Shown: positions 50,163-62,059 of the stretch, piece after piece | Layout of the letters: the number at the start of each line of letters is the position of its first letter | Position numbering within the stretch: position 1 is the stretch's first letter | Origin: Tetrahymena elliotti 4EA | Lineage: Eukaryota; Ciliophora; Oligohymenophorea; Hymenostomatida; Tetrahymenidae | Direction: 5' to 3' | NCBI GenBank assembly: GCA_000231825.2 | Contig: JH720347.1 | Span: 384,448-448,447 of the forward strand | Length of the DNA stretch: 64,000 nt | The notes under the pieces: generated by a model | What the model saw: only the letters and a program-made list of their open reading frames with translations | Database searches by the model: none | What the model was told of the DNA's origin: nothing | Position numbers and translations under genes: made by a program

Positions 50163-52401
50163 TCATAAATCTAAACTGCTTGGAGTAATTGCATTAATCG
50201 ATTTTGATTTATGCATATCAGAAATTAAAAATTAATTATTCTATTCCTAAGAATTCTTTTTACTTTTAGTATTTGTTTAACTTGGTGTTTTTTAGATTTC
50301 TGAATCATTATTATTTCTTTAAAGCAATTTACTAGTATCGCGTTCATTCCACTCATCAGAATTAGCTCTTCTCTGCTTTAATCCAAGAGCAGTAGTATAA
50401 GGTCCTTCTTCATAATAGTATTCTTTTTCAAATGTTTTCTTTTCTTCTTATTTTAATTTAAATACATATATGCAGGCCACAATAGGTATGTAATAAGTGA
50501 GAAGTTTTGTGAGAAAAACAATAAAAGCATCTGCAACATCTCTACCATTATTATATTCATCATCACCCTTATAAATAATTATAAAATTAAATTTAAAAAA
50601 TAAGTTAACAAATAGCCTTTATATAATAAATATTACATGAGCAATATATCTACAGTCGCTTCTTCCATTATATAATATTAAGAAATTCTTTACATTAACC
50701 ATTATACCTGCTATAATATTGACAATAATAAGCATCCTATTTTCAATAAAAGTTTAATTAATTTTTAGCACGATGATGTAAACAATTCAGCACAATCAGT
50801 AGTAAAATATTTTACCAAATCTTTTTTTTTTAAGAAATCTTATTATTGTACTAATAAATATTTTCTAAAAGAGGAGCTGGTAAATTTTAAGTATCTATAG
50901 TTTCAGCTGTATTTTATTAGATTCCAATTCGATTTATTTACTCTTCCATTCTGTTAATAACATATTTCCCTTGATTATTAAATTAAATTAGATATATTTT
51001 AATTAATACTTTAGAATGGATTAAGAATGTATTTATTTACCTACTCCTGCAAATACTAATGAAAAAACTAATTCTACAATTCTTATGTATGTCCACATAT
51101 TTTCTTTAGTATTAAATTATATTTATTATTTATTTATATTCATTTAATTTTAAAATTAAAAAAGGCTTAAATAATAATTTGGATTTAGAAATGAACTAAT
51201 GAATTAATTAATTTAGATTAATTACATTTACAAACACGTCCTGATTTTTTAACATATTGCTCAACGAAATTCAAAATTAGTATTCCACAATTATATAGAA
51301 CTATCACTGCAAATATACCCTTAATTATTACTTTTACATTCTCATTTTCTATCAACTTAAAAGCTTTAGAAGCAAAATAGTAAATAAGTATTGCCTGCTG
51401 CATGCTCATTGAAAAATTTTAGAAAAAATATAAGTATTACTATCCGCTGAAGGTATTAAAAGTTATAAAACCTAAATTTTTATTAGTGATAAAAAATATT
51501 TAATCATTTTTACAAGAACATGATTAAATCTTAATAGTAAATTACATAAATTGCAGATGACTAAGCACCATAATATGATGTTTTTCTTTTTCAATATATG
51601 TCTTTTAAACTTGTAGCTTTCAAATAAACACTTAAGTAAATAAAACTAGATAATGATTGCTGCAATAAGATAGAATATCAATCTATTTAATTATATTTAA
51701 TAATCATTTTCATAAAACATAATAAATCATAAAATAGATTTAAAAGGTAATTATGATATCAAATCAATCTAAACTTTACGGAATGCATTGTGTAAGCAGG
51801 AATGTTTAACGGATGCAAGTATTTAATGCAAAAGATTATTCATAAACCTTCAAATTAGGATTTTCATTATCACCGTTAGTTTCAAGGATATCCATTACTA
51901 TTCTAGCTAATCTTATATTTATTTTTTATCTTCCTTAACTTTTATGGTAAAATGTATTTAATATTATCAAATTTGTTTGCTTGTTAGTTTAATTAATGTT
52001 TATAAAAAATATAAAGGTATTGTATTAATACAGATTACATATTATTTAATATCAATAATAAAAAACACCAAACCTTAAAAGCTAAATGTACCCTGGTCTT
52101 TGAACAATACGCATAATTTTTACCTATCTGCACACTAACCTTATGCATTTTTGTTTTAAAATATCGTCTTAAGAAAAGATTCGCATTTATAAAAGAACTG
52201 TTAATTATTTTTCTTTTACATTTTTAAAGATTAAACCTAAGCAATATTAATTTTTTTATCAATCTTCATGTTTCGCTGAGCTGGTTATTTTAATTGCTCA
52301 TAAATTTACTTACTCTAAAAATCTTTTAACATTTTTGAAAGTAATCTTTTAACTTTTTCTTAAATATTTAATTCTAACCCAAAAATATTTTCTTTAGACA
52401 T
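50163..52401 (-). CDS. Multi-pass membrane protein, unknown function
   Basis: Exons 52401-52074, 51933-51780, 51446-51226, 51103-51041, 50969-50816 and 50736-50163; 1494 nt, 497 aa, phases agree. The N-terminal 150 aa are soluble-looking and Lys/Gln-rich (LLSKMLKDFQSKQIYEQ). Membrane segments then follow: around VIIKGIFAVIVLYNCGILIL, IRIVELVFSLVFAG, MLIIVNIIAGIMVNV, YIAHVIFII.LFVNLFF, and DAFIVFLTKLLTYYIPIVAC, i.e. about five to six. The C-terminus is charged and cytosolic (EEKKTFEKEYYYEEGPY, LKQRRANSDEWNERD). The 5' third could be a separate gene ending at a TGA near 51768; the spliced join 51780/51446 keeps phase, which favours one gene. Not recognised as a family. Confidence 0.65.
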
Positions 52402-53128
52402 AATAAATTTAATAAAGTTTACAATTTTTAATTATTGATATAAATAGTGTCATATAATAGATAGAGTTAAGTAAAATTATAAATATGCATTAACATATTT
52501 TATTTAGGGGAATAAGTAAGTAATATTGAGTCAAAGCTTAACTTTTATCTTTTATTAAAAATTATGATTTTAAGGTGGAGTAGATTGGATTGTTGAGATA
52601 AGAATTAAATATATTTTTTTATGACCTAAGATATTTAAAATATCTATGAGATTATTTATTTATTTATAGCTATTATAATATTTGAAATAATTATTATTTC
52701 TTCTTTCTACTCTAAAATACCCTTATTCTTTTTATTAAAAGCTTAAAATCTCCAATAAATTTAGTACTATTAATAGATTTGATCTTCTAATTGATTATTC
52801 CACAAAATTTTTTTACTTTGTTTGTTTCAATTAATATTTAATTAATAATATTTGCAATAAAGTATTTGAAATGTTTCAATTAATTTTCTAAGTTAATTTT
52901 TACACAATAAAATATTTATTTTTCTTTTTATTCATTAAAAGGGTCTAAGGGTACCATTTAGTGATTAAAATTTGGCGCTTTTTGTTTGAAATAATGAGAT
53001 TTGTTAATTTTAGTTATTTTTTAAAACAAATTTTAAAAATTTGAAATAATGTAGGTATTATTTGATCATTACAAAATTAAAATTTATTAAATTTTAAATA
53101 GAAGAAAAAGCTTTTAAAGTTTTTAAAA
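52402..53128. other. Divergent promoter region
   Basis: About 730 bp between divergent genes (membrane protein and CEP44 homologue). The segment 52940-52985 is relatively G-rich and carries the TTTGGCGC motif. Confidence 0.5.
52971..52978 (+). promoter_or_regulatory. E2F/DP-like site TTTGGCGC
   Basis: TTTGGCGC matches the consensus TTTSSCGC for E2F/DP, 150 bp upstream of the CEP44 homologue start. A GC-rich octamer in an A+T-rich genome is improbable by chance, and E2F/DP proteins exist in ciliates. Binding was not tested. Confidence 0.4.
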
Positions 53129-54280
53129 ATGAGTTCAATTAGTGGAAATGGATTACAAAATTAAAGTGAAATCTTGAAAAGGAACTTGCAAAAGATAAAT
53201 TATTAGCAGAATGTTTCGTTTTAGATTTTTTAAGATAAGAATCCAATTGTTTTTTTGCAAATTTTGCATTATGCTATTATAAATTATAATGTAGATTTCT
53301 ACAAAAATCTTATCGATAAAGGTTATGAATTATTTTCTAAGAGCGATTAAAATTTTATGTAAAGTGTCTATAAGTTTCTTTAAAAAGAGTACGAATATAA
53401 ACCTCCTATTTCCTTAGAATAATTTTTTACAAATATTTATTTAGAAAAAAAACTCATAATATGCAATGATATACTTGAAATAGTGATAAAGAATACTTCA
53501 GAAAAGTAAAAGAAGCCAACAACTCAGCAGTAAATCAAATAGTCAAAATAAGAAAAGAATACATCATTAAAGAGTTTAAAAATAAACTAAGATAATGAAG
53601 AAGAAAAAGTATAAGTTAAAGTGGTGAGAGAAAATATACCCATTTAATAAAATATATAAAAAAACACATAAGCGTATTAAATTGAAGAAGATAATTATGA
53701 AGAGGTGCCTAGAAAATTTAACTAATAACCTGTTTAATCTCAAGAAACAGAAGAAAACTTTTGTAATAGACAACTAAATTAGAAATAAGAATAAAATTAT
53801 TTGAACATTTAAAAATAATAAAACTAAATATTAAATAATGCCAACTATCAATCCCTATAGAATAAATTAGAATTAGTAAAGCAAGATGTATCAGAAATAC
53901 CTCAATAAAATATTTAAATTGAAAAGCAAAAGCAAGAAATGTATTCATAATTTGGCTAAATCTAAAATAAAATGTAGAATATTTCCTTTTAAAATTCAGA
54001 ATTCTCTTCAAATTAAGAATTTCCAAATAAAAATTAATAAACAAGAGAAGATTCTCAACCATAAACTAATGTATCTAAAGCAGATCGTTTTGTAAGTGCA
54101 AGAGAATTAAATGAAGTGATGAAGCTAATTATGAGTTTAAGTCAAACAATGTAAGAGACTATCCATAAATTAGATTAGTACTAAACAGCTTCAAATGTTA
54201 AATTTTAGAATATCAATGCACAACTTATGCTCTTAGAAGGAGAAATAAAACTAGTAAGAGCTATTTAAGAAAATAAATGA
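53129..54280 (+). CDS. CEP44: CEP44 homologue (centriole/basal-body protein)
   Basis: Single exon, 383 aa, with many in-frame TAA/TAG as Gln. Residues about 12-140 match the CEP44 domain layout: an N-terminal helix (ILKRNLQKINY), NPIVFLQILHYAIINYNVDF, FYKNLIDKGYELFSKSDQNF, VYKFLQKEYEYKPPISLEQFF and ICNDILEIVIKN, close in pattern to the human family (AFLPILSYAL, RFIDAVYKLLRD.F.YKP.L..QF). The rest is Gln/Glu/Asn-rich linker and a C-terminal helix with coiled-coil heptads (VMKLIMSLSQTMQETIHKL). In animals CEP44 helps convert centrioles to centrosomes through POC1B/CEP295; in a ciliate it would be expected at basal bodies. The start is the first ATG of the frame. Confidence 0.85.
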
Positions 54281-54596
54281 AAATAAAATATGCAATTATT
54301 ATTATATTACATTATTATTTTAAATGTAAAAAATGAAGAATAATTTTTTATCTTTGGTAAATTATATGTTAAATTTAAATTATTAATAATTAAGGACTAA
54401 GTTTATGAATATCGTTTTAAATGATCACAACTTTTGCTATCTTTGATATAAGTGTTGATTTATTTAAAAAAATTTATATTTTTTTTACAAAAAGTAATTT
54501 TTTGATAACATTTATTAAAAGTTTTTAACACATTTTGAATAAGCAGTAGAAATATTAAAAAAATAGATAGTTATTAGCATTTGTGAAAGAATTAAG
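54281..54596. other. Intergenic, 316 bp
   Basis: Short A+T-rich spacer between co-directional genes. Confidence 0.5.
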
Positions 54597-55622
54597 ATGT
54601 TTATGTTGATTAGATACATCCAAATTACTATAGTGGCTCTGCTATATTTACAGCAAGTTAGTAGCGATGCTAATACAACGGTTTAATCATTTATTGATTA
54701 TCATGTGATATAAGAGTGTTCTAAGAGAATTATGGCTGAATTCATAATCCGAGAGAGTCTTTGTTAAGAATATAATTAAAAAAATAAATAAAAAATATTA
54801 TAGAATATAATAACAAGCTAATTAATTATAAATAATCAGAAGATAGAGTTAGATAATATAAGCGAAATAATCCAATTAGTGGAATAAATAAAACCATTAG
54901 AAAAGTTAACTAAGGATTCAATATAATCAAGTGATGATCTGAATGAATTAAATTTCATCAACCAAATGTAAATTTAAGGAGAACCTAATAATATAAAAGC
55001 AGGATAACTTAAATAAAAAAAGCAAGAGAATATAGTAGATATGATTGAAGATTCTATTAGTAAAAATAATATTTTAATTTAAGATGAAGAGAGTTATTTT
55101 ATAGAGTAGTAGGAATAAATGAAATAGTATCAAAGTTATTTTAAATCTAAGCTGAGTCTTTTAGAAGATAGATTTTAAGAGGAAAAAGAAAATGAAAATG
55201 TAATTGAAAATGATTAAACTAATTAGAGCAGTAATGAGTAATTTTATGATGACTTAGGTAATTTAATATCATACTTTTTTCTTTTAATCTTACTATTTTA
55301 TTTCTAAAATCTAGATTAATATAATCAAAATCAAATCACTAAAAAACAAGAAAAGGATCCAAATTTTTGGAAATAGTAATTAGAGTGGTTACAAGAGTCG
55401 TTTTAAAATGAAAAAAACAACTATGAATCAATTATAAGTTAATTAAAAAAAGATAAAGATATTTTAAACAAAATGTTGAATAATATTAAAAATTAAAATG
55501 AAAAATTATCAGAATAATCAGACCTCAACAACCTTTTAAACTTTTTAGATACAATAAATTTAGATTTGGAACATTTAAAGCTAATTTAAGGCAATAATGG
55601 ATCACAGTAAAAGGATCTTTGA
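54597..55622 (+). CDS. Secreted or lumenal coiled-coil protein, Gln/Glu-rich
   Basis: Exons 54597-55257 and 55315-55622; 969 nt, 322 aa. Residues 1-24 look like a signal peptide (MLIRYIQITIVALLYLQQVSS). The mature part is Glu/Gln/Asn/Lys-rich with few aromatics and helical heptads (IIQLVEQIKPLEKL, SFQNEKNNYESIISQLKKDKDIL, LLNFLDTINLDLEHLK), so a coiled coil is likely. Two cysteines near residues 43 and 58 could form a disulphide. Such proteins occur in ciliate secretory granules (mucocyst/trichocyst contents) or the epiplasm; this is an inference from composition, not a family match. Confidence 0.75.
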
Positions 55623-57273
55623 TATTTCAACTATTTCATAATTTAATAAAAAACTAATAAAATACTTACACATCATAACATGTTTAAATAACTATTATAA
55701 ATGATGATGCTCCATAAATTAATTTCAAATAATTGTGAATAATTTTAATTATCAAAATATAAATACTTATAATATATATATTTATTTGTTTAACTTGCAA
55801 GTTTACTAAAAAAAATTATTTATTTATTATTATTATTTATCTCATATTTAAAAATATTCGTATTTATTTATTTATTTGTTAATAATTATTACTCTAAAAA
55901 CACCATTTTTTATTTCAGCTGAAAAAAAAAGTATTTTGAAGTTGAAAATGAATATTGTCTACTTTTTTAAATCAAACTTATTTTTATTAGATTTAATTAA
56001 TTACGAAATTCCAAGTATTCTTAAATAAAATAATTATTAAAGGTTTTCTTATTTAATATTTAACTATCGTTTAAACATTTTTATTTATTATTCTCTCTGT
56101 AATAACAAAATTAAAAATTTTAACTTAAAAAAGGTTTCTTTTTCAAGAAAATATTATTAGAATTTTTAAAAATAAATATTTATTCGATTTACTGCAACTT
56201 TAGGAGAAATAAATAAACTATCATAAAAATAATTGATTTCTCATTTCTTATTTTATTGAAGAACTTAAAAAAAAGTAATCATTAATCGACAATAATTTAA
56301 TTTTAAAATGGAAAAAAAAATTTAATTAATAAATAGTTTATTTAATAAACAAACAAAATAAATTTCTAATTCACCTTATATTCAATACTTTTATGTTAGC
56401 ATATATTCAATAATTTTATATTAACACAAATTCAATATTCAATAGCTATTAATAATTTACTATCTCTTGCACTTATTTATTTATTATCTAACTTAAATAA
56501 TTTTAGAATTTGAAGTAGAGAAAATATCATTTAAATTTTCGAAACAAACTAAATTTATTTTTTAATTCTAAGATTTGTATGAAAAACAGCTTATTTTAGG
56601 ATGATTTATCTACCATTGAATTAACTATCTTTAAAAATGATTGACTTATAATTTAGGAAGTAATTAGAATTTTGATATTAAGTAAAAAATAAATTACTTA
56701 AATTATTGTCTATTTGTTTAAAAAATAATTTAGGTTAGCTTCATCAAAACTTTCAGATAAGCTAAATTAAATTTATCTATGTGATAATATAAACTGTTAA
56801 TTATTATTTTTTTGATAAATTTTATGGACCAGATTTAATGGTGTTCTTTGAGCCAGTTATTATTAAAATATGCTTTAATTCATAAAAAACTATAAAATTA
56901 AATGTGGGAATAAAGACATTTTAGAATTTGGATTGCTCTTAGCAGAATAAATTAAAAAAATGAATTTTTATTTGTCCTAAATTAATAATGGTCTATCATA
57001 ATTCAAGAAAATTTATAATTCAGATTTTTTTTCAATGAAATTAGTTAGCTAATAATTAGTCTTTATACTTATTTTGTTAATTAATAAATTATGCATGCTT
57101 AAATAAAAATAAATTTTGGCAGTCAAATAAGAAAAATAACTAAAAACGAAAACAGTAAAAGTTATTAAAATTTTGCGAAACAATAATCTTAAAGAAAAAG
57201 AAAATTATTATAAACAAATAAAAAGTTCAATACTTTATTTAAAAAGGTACATTAACTATTTATCGAAGTAGAA
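55623..57273. other. Intergenic, 1.65 kb, upstream of the PKA regulatory subunit
   Basis: A+T-rich. It includes two related 25-bp direct repeats near 56375-56430 (ATTCAATA..TTTTATxTTA). A frame in register with the PKA-R gene is open from 56824, without coding-like composition, so I treat it as 5' flank. Confidence 0.5.
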
Positions 57274-59786
57274 ATGAACAAAGAAAACTAAATGCGTGAT
57301 TACTTAGCTCGTATCAACCCTGTTATCGAGCGCTTAATCATCGATTTGCTAGTTGATATGCCAGAAAACTATGTATTAAATCATAATCCTTTAAAATTTT
57401 TATATCCCTTAGCATGAATGATAAAATTAGTTAACTCAAAGTAGCTCATTAATTATTTTTTTTTAGTATCATAAGTCTTAAGTTACAAATTTGATATTTC
57501 AAGATTTTTTTGCAAAGATATGCTAAATTCTGCAATAACTCTCAAAAATATATCAACCAAGCAAGCAAATAGAATTTATTTTTTATAAAGTAATATGTCA
57601 AAAACAGAATTTGCTTCAGATTAACTGAAAAAATATAATCGACTACCATAATTAACTAATTTTATTATTATAAAAATATTAATAATGCTAGCTGCTACTT
57701 TTTTAAATTACTTTAAGATAGATACGGAGATAAAGAAAAGTTAAAAAAAATATTTTATATTATAGGTTGAATACTCTGTTAACTGGTTCTAGGAGAAGGG
57801 CTCAAGATTAGCAAAAGGAGAAGATATACCCTCTGCTTCTAACTTAGTATAATTTTTAAATAATGAAACGAAGAGATTTAAATATAAAAATCCAATACTT
57901 TTGTCAATACATTAAGCTGTTTTGAGGTGCAATGCATTTCAAAAATAACTGCAATAAAGAAAGCATTAATGTTATTGTTTGAAAGTATTCATATGATTTC
58001 AGACTGATACTTAAATTAAAACCTCATTTATTCATTATAGAATAATTGATAACAAATTTAAAACAATTAAGCTGAGTTAAGTAACTGGCTCAGTTGATTT
58101 ATATCAATCAGTCAGTCTATTTATTTATTTATTAATAAAACATCTATTTTTAACAACTTAATAAAAATATTATAATTTTAACTAGAAAACAAACATCTAA
58201 ATAGGAGAATCATAATCAAATTTCGATTTTTAACCTGCAAAAATTCCAGATAACTATGAGCATCCTAACCTTGATAGCGAAGAAGATGATGATGACGAAG
58301 ATCATGACTAAATTGATCACCATATTATTTAATAATAGTAAAAAAACAAAGGAAAAGGTATGCGCGCTTCAGTTAGTGCAGAAGCTTATGGATCATTTAA
58401 TAAAAAGGGGTCTTATGTCCCAAAAGTAGTCCACAAAGAGGAAGAATAAAAGAAAAGAATAGAGCATCGTTTAATGCAAGCCTTTATGTTTTAGGCACTT
58501 GATGAAAAAGAAAGAGAAATTGTTGTCAATGCTATGACAGAAGTTAAATTCAGGTAAATATTCACTGAAATTAAAAACTATAATCTATGCTTTGAGTTAT
58601 CATAAATTAGAAGAATTATTTTCTAAGAGATTGATTGGTTCTTTTCTCTAAAAAGTTTTTCTTTTAAATAAAATTCTTTGAAAAATAACAATGAGATGAA
58701 CTATTTTTTAATTCTACAATAAAGACTTATTTTATTGCAAATCGAAATTAATTTCAAATAGAAATTTTTGATTAAATCTAATCATTGTTATTTTAGAAAT
58801 CAATTCATAAGATTAACAAAAAAAATTAAAAGAAATTTTGATTAAATCACTGATTGATTGTGATAGCAGTTAAATCTAGTTAATAAAATTATTCTTGGTT
58901 TAACATTTTTACTTATAAAAAGCCCTGGAGATTGGATTATCAAACAAGGAGAAGATGGTGATAATTTGTATGTTGTAGACTAAGGGGAGTTAGACTGTTA
59001 TAAAAAATTTTCAAAGGATGCTGATGAAACCTACCTTAAGACTTATTAACCTGGTGAAGCTTTTGGTGAGCTTGCATTATTATATAATGCCCCAAGAGCT
59101 GCTTCTATTAAAGCTAAAACTGATAGTATTCTATTTTCCTTAGATAGAGAATGCTTCAATAACATAGTTAAAGAGTCTGCTATTAAAAGAAGAGAAAGAT
59201 TTGAGTAAACTCTCTAAAAGGTTGAATTACTCGAGTCTATGGATCCTTACGAGCGTGTTCATCTTGCAGATGGTATAAGAGATGTCAAGTATAAAGCTGG
59301 AGAATATATTATAAGAGAAGTAAATAAACAAAAAATAATTTTTTAGTTTTTAAAATAAATCAATAAAAAACTATAGGGTGAAGAAGGAAAGTACTTCTAC
59401 ATGATTGAAGAAGGTGAATTGAAAGCCACCAAAACAGGTATTTTTAAAAGAATATTTTTTCTTGTTTACATTTTAATAATATAATTAAAGACAATGGACA
59501 TGAAATTTAAGTTTATGAATACAAAGAAGGTGACTACTTTGGTGAACTTGCTCTAGTTAAAAACATTCCAAGATAAGCCAACGTTATTGCAGTCGTAATA
59601 TTAGCATTTGTATATTTCTCTTAATTTAATTATATTCCTTTTTTATAAACAAAGACTGATGTAAAACTTATGTATCTTGATCACGATACCTTTAAGCGTT
59701 TATTAGGCCCTATTGAAGGTATCCTTAAGAGAAACGAAACTCGTTATGCTAAATATACTGCTGAAAATTTAGTCAACCTTTCATGA
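57274..59786 (+). CDS. cAMP-dependent protein kinase regulatory subunit (PKA-R)
   Basis: Binds and inhibits PKA catalytic subunits until cAMP releases them. Exons 57274-57372, 57766-57846, 58186-58553, 58923-59319, 59377-59437, 59491-59594 and 59655-59786; 1242 nt, 413 aa. Residues 1-50 hold the helical dimerization/docking region (YLARINPVIERLIIDLLVDMP). An acidic stretch follows, then the inhibitor segment GMRASVSAEAYG near residue 120, and two cyclic-nucleotide-binding domains with phosphate-binding cassettes FGELALLYNAPRAA (first) and FGELALVKNIPRQA (second), both with the essential Glu and Arg. The inhibitor site has one Arg before the Ser instead of RR. Codon use is richer in G/C than in the neighbours, suggesting high expression. 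ATG 57274 was chosen over the upstream in-frame open stretch because the dimerization helix starts there. Confidence 0.95.
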
Positions 59787-60165
59787 TGAATGAAAAAAGC
59801 TAAAATAATTTGATGTTCTACTATTTAGAATGAGTTTCTCTTTAAATAAAAAATCATAATGATAAATGAATCAACCATTCAATCTTTAAAACCTAAAATT
59901 TTAGACTTAAAAACACAACAACTACTTTCTATATTTCTTAAAATAACCATCAATATTTGTTATTGTTTGTATTTTTTTCTTTCATTTGCTTATAGTGTTG
60001 AATTACTGAATACTTTTTATCTATTATTTTCCTTGTCAACCAAACTCTACACATTTTTTATTGATTATTTATACTACTAAATAAAGCTTTTAAAAGCAGG
60101 ATTTTTTAGTCTCAATATTTAAATAATTTATAAAAGTTTAAAACGTTTAAGCAAAATACATATAG
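59787..60165. other. Intergenic, 380 bp
   Basis: Spacer after PKA-R. A standard-code frame here (59859-60080) is hydrophobic and poorly supported; I see no gene. Confidence 0.5.
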
Positions 60166-62059
60166 ATGGATATATAAAGTATTTAGATAGGAGATGGGTA
60201 TTAGTAAACTGATATTGTGTTAAAAAGAATAATTACTAAAGTTTTATCTATCATAGAAGCAAAAGAAGACAGAGAAAACTTTTTAAAAATCAATACTTTA
60301 TAGACATTATCATTAATTTAAAACATTACTCAATAATGCGTTTCTATCTGTGATTATGAAGAAAGCTATCAGCTGAATTGGAGTGAAGATGTTGAGCCTG
60401 TAGGTAATATAATAAATATCATTTCTAAATCGAAAAATCTTAAGATTAAAGATTAACATATCACATTTAATATTTCAAAGGCACCAAATCAAATCGATTC
60501 TATGTAGGCATATAGGGTTCCTACAAAGTAGAAGTATGTAAAGGAATAGAGTGATAAGTAAATGAATATTCCTGCTTAAAAAATTAAACTTTCAGTTGAT
60601 ATCAATACTATTCTGACAAAGGAGTTGTAGGAAGAAAAAAAAAGATTATAAAAAGAGTACATAGAAAAATATTCCTAACTAAACTTGTTATTGAGGGGAA
60701 GTAAATCTCCATCAAGAGATTTATCAAACCAAACAACAATAAATCTTAACTAATTTAAACCATGGGAATTATCTTATGCTCACTTTAACTCAAGATAAAA
60801 ACCATTTATGCAAATTATAAAACAAAATGAAGATACATTTTAAGAGGTAATCTTTATTGATTTTAAAATCACTTATCAATCAACCTTGATAGGGGAATTA
60901 AGATTGATTTTTAAAAGAAATAATTATTCAGCACATTTTAAAATTTGAATAGCCTTTGAATATTTATTTGCTTAATTCAAAATTCTGAAAAATAAAATGA
61001 AAATATTTCATTTCTAAAATATTTATCCTTTTTGAATTAATAAAATTAAAAGTTCAAAAATCATTTTTCATTCATATTTGAACTGTTACTATTTTTTTCT
61101 CAGTTTAAAAAAGTAAGACTTAGCCTCATTATTTATTGAAATTTAAACAAAATTTTTTTTTTCTTTAAAAATACTGCTATTTAAATTTAAAATATTTTTC
61201 TTCATAAAAAAATAATATTTCTTCTAGAAGAAATTATCTTTAAAACATTTTTTGTTGAAAAATAACTTAGCAAGAACAAAACCAAGATGATAAATCGAAA
61301 TTTTTTATAAGAAAAATTTTGTCTAAAGAAGCTATCAAACGAGCTACCGAAAAGGCAGAAAAAGAAGAAAGAGAGAGGCAGGTAATTCCAGAAGAGAATT
61401 AAAATTTAATTGGAAAGTTACTTAAAGCTAATATTCAAGTATTTAGGTCTGGCCAAGGCAACGACCTCTTTAGCTTAAATGGCTCTTCTTAATGTAATGG
61501 TATGCTTGAATAGGAAGAATAGACTCTAAATGAGGATGCCTTTCCTGAAAAATCAATTGAATTTAAAGATTTTTTTGCTACATAAGTTTAGTAAGAAGGG
61601 TTGGATAAGGCTTCTAAGGCTTACTTTAGGGCAATAAAGGCTCAATCACCTAATTCAGTTAAACCTTTCAACTTAAAATAAAATTTACCTAAGGCTACTA
61701 TCCCATAACTTGTTGATGTACCATTATAAATTATAAAGTAAAAATTTAAGAAAGACAACATACAATTATTGGAAGAAAAAATTGCTAAAACAAAAAACCC
61801 TAATCAAGTTGATGAAGCAATGTTAAAAAAAATAAAAAATATACGTGTTAGAAGTAATTCTCCTCCAAATATAGATAGAAATACTTAAAAAAGTCCTTAG
61901 AGAGGTCATCAGATTGCCTTAAAAGATAATGTAAAATATTTAATAAACCCTAACTTAAAATAAGAAGAAAGAGATAGTCAAAGTGTAAAAATTCTACCCA
62001 ACTTAGATTTTAAATAGGTAACAAAGCATAATTTTATGGTATCCAACAAGTTGAAATGA
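60166..62059 (+). CDS. Hypothetical protein, 489 aa
   Basis: Exons 60166-60846 and 61271-62059; 1470 nt, phases agree. The N-terminal part has a compact-looking region (DIVLKRIITKVLSIIEAKED, QNITQQCVSICDYEESYQLNWSEDV) that could be a domain with two Cys. The middle has a Glu/Lys coiled-coil segment (AIKRATEKAEKEERERQ) and the C-terminal third is basic with conserved-looking Pro/Arg patches (IRVRSNSPPNIDR, SPQRGHQIALKD). No signal peptide or membrane segment. Family not recognised; a cytoskeleton-associated role would fit the charge pattern but is a guess. Confidence 0.75.

Noticed and set aside
53718..54062. Minus-strand 114-aa hydrophobic ORF
   Set aside because: Antisense to the Gln/Glu-rich linker of the CEP44 homologue; hydrophobicity is a by-product of the antisense frame.
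56824..57273. In-frame extension of PKA-R to an upstream ATG
   Set aside because: Composition is non-coding and the dimerization helix begins at the 57274 ATG; open frames are common when TGA is the only stop.
57846..58205. Frame error at the second PKA-R intron
   Set aside because: Using the acceptor at 58184-58185 (ACTAG) restores the phase, so no indel is needed.
59859..60080. 73-aa hydrophobic ORF after PKA-R
   Set aside because: Low-complexity Leu/Phe/Ile composition is expected from A+T-rich spacer; no motif or neighbour supports it.
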